Source: Metopolophium dirhodum
Taxonomy: Eukaryota; Arthropoda; Insecta; Hemiptera; Aphididae
DNA length: 64,000 nucleotides
Reading direction: 5' to 3'
NCBI RefSeq assembly: GCF_019925205.1
Contig: NC_083562.1
Location: forward strand, 13,082,001-13,146,000
Under the pieces are notes generated by a model that was given only the letters and a program-made list of their open reading frames with translations, searched no databases and had not been told where the DNA came from. Shown piece by piece: positions 57,170 to 64,000 of this stretch. The position numbers were made by a program, and so were the translations under genes. The stretch's first letter is position 1, and each line of letters opens with the position of its first letter.

Positions 57170-57646
57170 CTACATAAATGTATAATTATATATTATATTC
57201 TTAATATACCTTAATTTAAGCCTTCTATCTTTTAATGTTTTCCTTAAAAACCCCGGGACTACAGTTCCAGAAGAACTTTTACGACGAGCTGACATGTCTA
57301 CAATTCTATTACAATAGTTTCTTAAAATATGGTTCATACATTCTATTTTTTTTACATCTATGTCGTAATCTGCATAAGGTTTAGAAAGTGTTAACTTCTT
57401 CATTATACTTGAATCTCCATCTCCAATTAATTTATCATATATTAAATTATGCATAGTCACACTTTGACAGAATCCCTCGACAATTATATCGGATTCCATG
57501 GCAGTAGAAGTCCCATTCCAATTTTTAAAACACTGATGAAATGGTGATTCTTTTTCACTATTTTCATTATTTTGGCAAACTGAACAGTGTTTATTACGTA
57601 CGCCCATAAAAAGAACTTTGTTGATCCTATACCCAATGATAGACGC
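57170..57646 (-). pseudogene. Mutator-like transposase, C-terminal fragment
   Basis: The open frame, read from 57646 down, begins ASIIGYRINKVLFMGVRNKH; the first ATG is at 57607. Following are HCSVCQNN, FHQCFKNWNGTSTAMESDII, HNLIYDKLIGDGDSS and KIECMNHILRNYC. This block of Cys/His and NWNG-S-MES residues is characteristic of the Mutator-like transposase domain found in many insect genomes; MESDII includes acidic residues likely to belong to the catalytic core. The fragment starts just after a TAG (57647-57649) that could be an acceptor (ttattatttag). About 145-159 residues remain, far short of a full transposase, so it is inactive. It ends NIIYNYTFM before TAG. Confidence 0.8.
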
Positions 57647-57849
57647 CTAAATAATAAATTAAACATCAACGTAACAAGTGTCTAGTAAAAAACAAAATAA
57701 ATAATTATAGATGTATCTACAGTCATTCGTTTTTTAATTACAATAAAATAAGAAAATTGTTACATGAGAAATCGAGTAAATATCAAATGTTGTAAAAATA
57801 TAAATTTCAGACGCTCATAAAAATTTAATTTAAGTTTCTTCTAGACATT

Positions 57850-58575
57850 TTTTTTTTTGATAAAGGTAGGCAAACTTATGAGTAATCTTATATTACATTT
57901 TCAAATCTTAGATTTAAAAAGAAAAATTTTTATGAATTCTCAACTCAAAATAATTTACTATTTTTCGTGATTTTTCCGTATTTTGTCAAAATTTGATCTT
58001 TAAATGCTTATAAATAAAAACTGTGACTAAGGATTTTTAATTTTTTTCATCTGCCTTTGAAACAATAACCTAGGAGCCTTCTATTAAATTTTCAAGCTTT
58101 TTTACTCAACAGATAAATTTTTATTGATATTTATAGAAAAAAAAAACTAAAAAAATTGAAAACTGACAATGGCCGTAAACAGCTCAAAAAGAGTCAAAAT
58201 ATTTTGTAAATTTTATGGTGTATAGAAAATGCTAATATAAACATTCAGTAAAAATTTCATGTCTCTACGGTCATTTGTTTTAGAGTTACACCAAAAACCA
58301 AAATCGATTTTCTCGAAAACCGATTTTGCGTAAAAATTCCCGTTTTTCCTTAATTTTTCTTTTGTTTTTCACGTCGCTTGTGAAAACTACTGGGAAATTT
58401 TTACTTTTGACCCCCCAAAGTACCAACTAGATTCACTTTCCTATCAGAAAAGTTACTATTGAAGAAAATCCAAGCACTTTTACTGTCCTAAAACGTGATG
58501 ACAGACACAAAAATAAAAAAAAAACACTCATCATTGTGAAATCAATACATTCATCGCTTCGCTCAGAATCTAAAA
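57850..58575 (+). repeat. Copy of the TACAGTAGGT repeat family nested in a Mutator-like element
   Basis: Starts with ataaaggtaggcaaacttatgag-type sequence, shared in reverse with the fragment at 63365-63600. It then follows the long copies (caaaatcgattttctcgaaa, aagtaccaactagattcact) and ends with the complete 3' block cattcatcgcttcgctcaga. It separates the N-terminal and C-terminal coding remnants of the Mutator-like transposase, so it inserted after that element. Confidence 0.78.
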
Positions 58576-58596
58576 TACCACTGAGATTTAAAATAA

Positions 58597-58786
58597 TTAT
58601 AATATCGCATTATTGAACAACTTTTTAACTGATTATTGCTTATTTCTGAAACGTTATTGCTGTCGTCATTGCCGAGTTCTTGAATTTCTTCATTTTTTTT
58701 TGTAAATTTGCCAAATTGTGTTTCAACTTTTTTCGTCTTATGAATAATTTAGCTCGTTTTTTATTACCAAAACGCCAATTACTCAT
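58597..58786 (-). pseudogene. Probable N-terminal remnant of the Mutator-like transposase, frameshifted
   Basis: From an ATG at 58784-58786 (- strand) the frame reads MSNWRFGNKKRAKLFIRRKK, a basic start resembling N-termini of this transposase family. The frame stops soon after a run of A. Allowing a one-base slip at that run (around 58690-58700 on +), the reading continues NEEIQELGNDDSNNVSEISN to a stop at 58597. The basic start, the acidic follow-on, the same strand and the position inside the terminal inverted repeats support the assignment. Homology of this part is inferred from context. Confidence 0.45.
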
Positions 58787-60829
58787 TTTTACCACAAGAA
58801 AATAAAATTGGTAGTGAGTACAAATAGTGCACGGACTGAATCACGATGGCATAATATACTAAATAATATTTTATTTAGCAGCTGTGTATCATTATAATAT
58901 TATGTAATTGATTTCTTATCGCCCGTATAATAGTCGCGGCTAAGATTCTCGGAAATCGGTATAGCGTACCTACGCGCAGTCACACGTCACTATATTTTGC
59001 AATTGAAAATGTTTGAACTCCTATGTGGCTATGAAAGTCCCAAAAAGCGAAAGAAAAATTCACCCAGTACCAAAAGCCCGATTTTAATTTTGAAAACACA
59101 TTTAAATTCATTATTCTGTTTTCTAGGTTATGTAGGAAATGGATTTTCGATTTTTTCTATTGTTTAATTAATATAGTACCAAATTAATTTTCTTTTTTTT
59201 CCAAAATTCACTTTTACTTTATTGTTACTAAAAAACATAAAATTATAAATTAATTTCCTACATAACACAGACAAGGAGTAAACAAATCCAAACATTTTTT
59301 CAAAATGAAAATTGGACTTCTAGAAGTGTGTTTTTTTTTCTTTTGCTTATTGGTCTAAATGCACGAAAAAACGACCCACTTTCAACCGCCTTAAAGTAAT
59401 ATATTGTTAGTACCAATAAAGAAAATAATTTTGTGAAAATAATTAATTTATCGCCCCACTCAGGATGTAAAAGTAAAAAACATTAAATCTGAAGTTGTTT
59501 TTAATTCATTTCAGCTTCACGAAACATATACAATCTTATAACCAGCATTTTAGTACTCAAATGAGTGACGTCAAAGTTCTATCGAATACCATTAGTTGTA
59601 AATTATAAAAATGTTGAAGAGCGTTTACAGTAGAGTTAATCTTGTAGACTTAAAACAGTAATCGATTTGACGTAGATCTTCTTCAGATCACAACATAGAT
59701 CTTCCACTACTTGCGAAACCAAATACTGCCGATTAACAGGGAATTTTAATGGAGACTTAAAGTTTTTTTCGTTTCGAATGATTTATCGATTTAGTTTCCG
59801 TCGCGTAGTGCGACCGTTATCATATTGTTAGGCATGTTATTGCAGTGCAGATTGGTCGTTTAGATCATAAGTTGAAAACGGTTTAAAACAATTTCCAAAG
59901 TTCCACTACAGTGATATAAATATTTTCGTTGACAATATTCCCCACTCAAAAAGTGCGGCGAAGGAGTATTAATTAATGACGATTCTATTTTTCGTGCGTT
60001 TTTCTTTTCAGATGATTAAATAATAATAATAGTAATAAATACGCACATAAACGAGGAGCATTAATAATTTCTCTAAATTTAAAGCATCAACGTTTAAGTT
60101 TTTGTTGCTTTTGTATTGTAATATTGCTGTCTGATATTACCATTTTTAATATGCGTATCGCAATTTTATTATTATTTCTACAGAGTTTTTTGCACATTTG
60201 TCTGCGTTTACTTACCCATTGCAGCCTTAACTTTATATGTACAGAACTATTTGAATTCTTAAAAGAAATAAGTTATTAAACTTCTAATATATTCACAAAA
60301 AATAAATCGAAAATTCGCTTACTTTAATCATTGTTGTAAGATTTTATACATTTTCATTTCTAGTTGAGTCGGATCAGGTAAATTAAATGTCAAACAGTTT
60401 ATCAATATTGTGCATCTCAAATACAAATATTATGTTTCAAAAATATTAAATTAAAAAAAAATATTGACGAGACAAACACAGTGGAGTGGTAAATATTGCT
60501 TATTATATTGTAACGCTCTACAAATGACAGCATAAATTATTTTATTTTTAACATTATTTCAAATTTAAACAATACGATTAGTTATTTTAACGTATATTTC
60601 TGATGGTAGTACCTATAGAAGTATTAACTATACATTTTTAAACTTTAATAACGGTACTTGCATCAGTACAAATATTTTGAAAACAATTAAATATGACTTA
60701 ATTGGCTCACTAATAATGTTTACTGATCTCAAAAATATTAAGAACAATTTTTTTATCGAAAATCAATAACTTGCATTAGTTTTTAATTTTTTCCACGCTG
60801 GTTTTTTTTAATATAAGTTTTGTGTATTT

Positions 60830-61574
60830 AAATTGCTTGGTTATCGCCTTGCCCCCTATCCACAAGTTTCCTTAGCTAACATACCTATCCCTACATCCCA
60901 ATCGGTTAAGTACCTAGGGCTAACCATTGATAGGCGTCTCACTTGGGCACAACACGTAAGGGAAAAAAAACTCGCTTTAAACGCGCGTCTCCGGTTGCTG
61001 AAAATACTTCTTTCAAATAAACATACTAAATTAAATACAAAACTACTAATTTGCAAATCCTTAATTAAGCCTATGTGGACATATGGTCTACAACTTTGGG
61101 GCAATGCCAAAAAATCCAATCTTAACAAAATACAAACCGTTCAAAACAAAATTCTGCGCCCCATCACCAATGCTCCGTTTTATATTTCTAATTTCACTCT
61201 CCATTCTGACTTAAAAATCAAAACCATTCATGAAGAAGCTAAAACATACTACAAACGTTTTTTCAAGAAATTTCCTTCTCACTCAAACCCTCTAATTTCC
61301 GGTCTAGCCTCTCACACGATTCCTAGTAATCCACCACGGCGTCTAAAAAGAAACTGGTGCAGATACCTACTTAATGATTAACAAAAAAAAAAAAAAAAAA
61401 TTCTTATCCAATAATATATAAATATATTTAAGAAAAAGGAAGTGCGATCACTGGATGGCTTCTTCCTTCACCCTTGTCATGTTCAAACTTATTATAGCAC
61501 ATATTCTTATTATGCCTTTGTGTATAGATTGTATATCATCTAATAAAAAATTTAAAAAAAAAAAATTGCTTGGT
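60830..61574 (+). mobile_element. 5'-truncated Jockey-type LINE with 12-bp target-site duplication
   Basis: The sequence AAATTGCTTGGT lies at 60830-60841, directly before the coding remnant, and again at 61563-61574, directly after the A-tail (about 61546-61565). Between them are the 3' end of a reverse transcriptase ORF, a stop at 61379-61381, an internal A-run and a 3' UTR of about 150 bp. This is the signature of target-primed reverse transcription that stopped early. The intact duplication and the open remnant suggest a fairly young insertion. Confidence 0.9.
60842..61381 (+). pseudogene. Jockey-type reverse transcriptase, C-terminal 180 residues
   Basis: Begins YRLAPYPQVSLANIPIPTSQ; the first few codons of the apparent ORF come from the duplicated target. 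Next are VKYLGLTIDRRLTWAQHV, then LRLLKILLSN, LLICKSLIKPMWTYGLQLWG, NKIQTVQNKILRPITNAPFY, LHSDLKIKTIHEEAK and the end RRLKRNWCRYLLND. The order KYLG..D..L.W..H, then P.WTYG.QLWG, then IQ..QNK.LR.I..AP.Y is the region downstream of the polymerase core in Jockey-clade non-LTR retrotransposons. There are no internal stops. The polymerase YADD region and the endonuclease are absent through 5' truncation, so it cannot function. Confidence 0.9.
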
Positions 61575-61861
61575 AATTTAAATTATTTTATTATGATTGA
61601 ATTTTTCTCCAAAACACTATATGTTATGCTATCATCTTAATATTTTTACACGTTATTATTTTAATAACAAATTGCTCATTTTTGAAATAATACACATTTT
61701 ACGCCATCTATTAGATTTTGGAAGTTATAGACCAGAAATACAAATAGATAGTTAAAAATACATTTTTGATATTTTAGCACTTCCCATACAAATTAATTAA
61801 TTTAAATATGTTAATATTATAGCATCGGGATTCAGTTTTGATTATATTAAAATATTTTATT

Positions 61862-62064
61862 TAATTTAAGCATCGGCAACCATATCATGGCCATTGGCTA
61901 TTTTTAAGGGGTTACTGTTTGTTGAGGAACACGTGTATGCGGGACAACGATTCGGCACTAAAAATCGGGTGGACACCCGTCCGTTAACTAGCAACGTCAG
62001 CCGATGCTTAACCTCAGAACACGTTAGTGATTGAGGCCAACTATCCAGCCACACTAGGCCCCTA
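61862..62064 (-). mobile_element. Probable 5S-rRNA-derived SINE
   Basis: On the - strand the head reads tggcctcaatcac, then GAGGTTAAGCATCGGC (around 62001-62015), then CTAGTTAACGGACGGGTGTCC (around 61970-61990). These match, in order and spacing, the internal promoter of 5S rRNA (AAGTTAAGCA...CGG, then GTTAGTACTTGGATGGGTGACC). A unique body with agccaatggccatgatatgg follows. The ORF of about 60 residues across it is spurious. The ends are approximate and no clear target duplication was found. The gene-like GGTTAAGC block is too diverged to be a functional 5S gene. Confidence 0.55.
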
Positions 62065-62104
62065 TGTTAAATTTTTTTTGACATTTTTGTATTTACCTCA
62101 TCTG

Positions 62105-62595
62105 TTGACTCCTAAAACCACCCACTTGCGATAAAATACAGAACAAAACCGCACACTTTTGATATAGGTTCAAACCACACACTTTTGATAGGTTCAAACC
62201 GCACACTTTTGGTAGGTTAAAACCGCACAATTTTTCAAATCTTTGTATCCAAAAACCACGCACTTATGATTTTGACTCCAAAAAGGTCTTTACAATAGTA
62301 CTTTATAATGTACAATATACATATGTATATTATACATTATACGTACAATATTATGAAAACAAGCTTTAAACATTTAAACAAGTGATCCAAAAAAAAATAT
62401 AATTTAATTAAAAATCAAAAATATTACTATTAGATATTTACTAACTTGTTTTTGTTTTAAAACGTGTTGACATGATCATTGTATAGTCTATTATTATCTT
62501 ATCCGTTATTTAGCACACAAAATAGTGTGCGATTTAAACCTATTATAAGTTTAGTTAAACCGTGACCGAAAAAGAGTGCGGTTTTTGGACAACAT
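62105..62595. mobile_element. Non-autonomous element with clustered AAACCGCACACTTTT units in both orientations
   Basis: The left part has six units of the type AAACCGCACACTTTTGATAG starting at about 62113, 62145, 62172, 62196, 62219 and 62251; the middle ones are spaced 24 bp. The right part carries the reverse complement: AATAGTGTGCGATTTAAACC (62521) and AAAGAGTGCGGTTTTTGG (62571). The outermost motifs (CCTAAAACCACCCACTTG and its counterpart CCAAAAACCGCACTCTTT reversed) form a loose inverted pair. Subterminal repeat clusters like this are binding sites in several DNA transposon families. The family here is not recognised, and no coding sequence lies between. Confidence 0.5.
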
Positions 62596-63364
62596 ATATC
62601 TAAACTCCGACAGTGCAGTTATTGAAACTATAAAAGTATATTTTTAAGAACTAATTTATTAATTTGTGTTTGTAATTACGTATTATCTTATTGTAAAAAA
62701 CTCAATTTTACCTAAATATATTATATTTTATTTTAAATCGGTATAATAAAATTTTACTCTTAATATACAAAGTCATCATAATAGTATTATAGTACCTAGG
62801 TATACCGTTTTAATTAAAAACTGCGTATTGCTTGGAATTATTTACAAATTTAGTAAATACGATTTAGTATACGATTATTGATTTTAGGATAGTTGTAATG
62901 ATTTTTATCGTTTTAAACGAAGACTATTAAATGTTATTGTACTTACAAAATTAATTAGTTTTGAATAATTTTAAAAATAACCAACAATATGATTTTTTTC
63001 TTTTCAGTTTTAATTAATTAAAAAGAAAAAATAATATTGAAATGTTTCACTCCAACAGAAAAATATGATTTCTTATCGAGATTTGCCTTTTCTCAAGTTT
63101 GTTTTTGCATACAAACCAGAATTTAACCAATTTTATACATTATTTCTTGTTATATTATTAAAATAAAAGTAATTACTTACTAAATGCTAGCATACAAAGA
63201 GAAATAAATTCATACCGACTAACTGAATTTATAAATTATATAGGTTATTCAATAATTGTATAGTATATTATATTTAAAAATATTAAATTATATGATTAGT
63301 TACTGATATTTGGTATATATTTTTATAAATTATATAAATTTATTTTAAAATATTTTGATTTGTT

Positions 63365-63600
63365 TTGAGCTGTTTACGGACAATTTCAGTTTTAATTTTT
63401 TTAGTTTTATTTCTATAATTGTCAATTAAATTTTATTCGTTAGGTAAAAAAAACTAGAAAAAGTTAAAAAATATTAAAATAATATATCACAATTTTTTTT
63501 TGTTTTAAGATTCCTCATAAGTTTGTCACCTTTATATACTGTACAGCAGAGCAATATGCCAATATCCACTAGACTTTTTTCCTTACACTGTTTAGGATAG
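63365..63600 (-). repeat. Reverse-oriented 5' fragment of the TACAGTAGGT repeat family
   Basis: On the - strand it reads gtggatattggcatattgct, then ctctgctgtacagtatataa, then acaaacttatgaggaatctt, and continues to gtccgtaaacagctcaaaac. The pieces occur in the same order as in the other copies but with a shorter spacer between them. Confidence 0.65.
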
Positions 63601-63625
63601 TACCTATACCTACCTACCTACCTAG
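63601..63625 (+). repeat. (TACC)n microsatellite
   Basis: tacctatacctacctaccta is a short expansion of the TACCTA word that is common throughout the window. Confidence 0.85.
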
Positions 63626-63987
63626 ACATTTTGAAATGTTTCATGTTATAAAAATCATATCTGAATGGCTCTATATGAAAGGGAAAACTGCTTAAAATAA
63701 AGTTATATGGGAAAGTGATGTACGAATGGATTGATTATCGATCAATTGCAATTTCTAATGATTTTAACGTGACACGTAAAAAATTATGATACAACGTGCA
63801 GCAGCAATAATAATTTAACGTTTTATAATAATTATTTTTTCGCATTTCTCAGAAAAAAAAATTATATCTCGTGCTATTTAATGATTAATTAAAATAAGAG
63901 AGATAATTACTCTTATTAAATGCACTTTGCATGGCCCCGGGGTGAACCTTTGTGTAATTTCTTTTGTACCTCTCGAGAGAACCGCAG

Positions 63988-64000
63988 GGTGCTGCTTGTC
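63988..64000 (+). CDS. Possible start of a third exon, cut by the window end
   Basis: The sequence cttttgtacctctcgagagaaccgcag precedes GGTGCTGCTTGTC at the window edge. If the last CAG is the acceptor, the first G completes the TG left at 50606 (Trp) and the next codons are V-L-L-V, giving ILYYW-VLLV, a hydrophobic run fitting a membrane segment. Acceptors at the two upstream AGs (ending at 63977 and 63979) would both create TGA, so only this site works. Weak points are that just 13 bases are visible and that two AG dinucleotides lie within about 10 bases upstream of the acceptor, which is unfavourable. Confidence 0.42.

Larger units (their letters stand above)
56824..59396 (-). mobile_element. 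Defective Mutator-like DNA transposon with 33-bp terminal inverted repeats
   Basis: The left end (56824-56857) starts CTTTAAGGCGGTTGAAAGTG. The right end (59364-59396) is its reverse complement, identical over the outer 21 bp and similar for about 12 more. Inside, on the - strand, are an N-terminal remnant (58597-58786) and a C-terminal remnant (57170-57646) of a transposase, split by a nested repeat (57850-58575). Without the insertion the element is about 1.85 kb. No 8-10 bp target duplication is visible. TTAA occurs at both ends (56826 and 59391) and could be a target site, but the matching bases outside it suggest it belongs to the inverted repeat. Confidence 0.78.
50607..63987 (+). other. 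Second large intron (about 13.4 kb), transposon-rich in its distal half
   Basis: Starts with the donor gtaaaa at 50607. Its 3' end depends on the tentative exon at 63988. From 50.6 to 55.9 kb I see only AT-rich sequence, a poly-G run, a 47-bp tandem duplication and microsatellites. From 55.9 kb on it carries a fragment of the TACAGTAGGT repeat, a Mutator-like element, a Jockey-type LINE, a 5S-like SINE, a subterminal-repeat element and a reverse fragment of the TACAGTAGGT repeat. Confidence 0.5.

Noticed and set aside
60856..61128. 90-codon - strand ORF
   Set aside because: It is antisense to the Jockey-type reverse transcriptase remnant.
61866..62054. 62-codon - strand ORF
   Set aside because: It is a translation of the 5S-like SINE.
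1..64000. CRISPR arrays, bacterial operons, phage or defence systems
   Set aside because: No spaced direct-repeat arrays, no clustered long ORFs and no bacterial gene signals; the DNA is clearly eukaryotic in character.

Overview
This window looks like eukaryotic, probably insect, nuclear DNA. The most likely source is an aphid or close relative. It is strongly AT-rich and dense in poly-A/T runs and (AAT)n and (CA)n microsatellites. TAGGTA/TACCTA words recur throughout, and most recognisable protein-coding content is decayed transposon. There are no long open reading frames, operons or bacterial-style gene packing. The aphid assignment is inferred from overall texture and transposon types, not from a diagnostic gene.

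The one host gene I can support is on the + strand and is nearly all intron. Two short exons, 23094-23204 (111 bp) and 50526-50606 (81 bp), have good splice sites, are open in only one usable frame and join in matching phase. The joined peptide changes from acidic/polar to basic (METKRRIKP) and then hydrophobic (GILYYW). A possible third exon begins 13 bases before the window end (63988) and continues in the same phase with V-L-L-V, suggesting entry into a membrane segment. The introns are about 27.3 kb and 13.4 kb. I do not recognise the protein. Weaker candidates for other parts of the gene are a 5' exon ending at 18812, a phase-compatible cassette exon at 43344-43469, a GC-richer patch ending in a donor at 3214 and a TATA box at 4832.

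Layout: 1-18.4 kb is mostly non-coding, with a tRNA-derived SINE (2139-2448, clear target-site duplication), one long copy of an unclassified repeat (720-1560) and two GC-richer patches. 18.4-23.1 kb has a possible 5' exon and a short telomere-like tract. 23.2-50.5 kb is the first large intron, with an E-box cluster (30.1-30.3 kb), a LINE/SINE-type repeat (32.18-32.67 kb), a 30-bp perfect palindrome (39536) and a 129-bp hAT-type MITE with 8-bp target duplication (46805-46933). 50.6-64 kb is the second large intron and the transposon-rich part: a Mutator-like element with 33-bp inverted ends and a broken transposase (56824-59396), itself interrupted by the unclassified repeat; a 5'-truncated Jockey-type LINE with a 12-bp duplication (60830-61574); a probable 5S-rRNA-derived SINE (about 61862-62064); and an element with clustered AAACCGCACACTTTT units in both orientations (62105-62595).

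I see no new gene system such as a defence island or gene cluster. The best leads are the unidentified large-intron gene, the dispersed repeat family carrying a CTCTGCTGTACAGTAGGT core (at least seven copies or fragments), the 5S-like SINE and the subterminal-repeat element.
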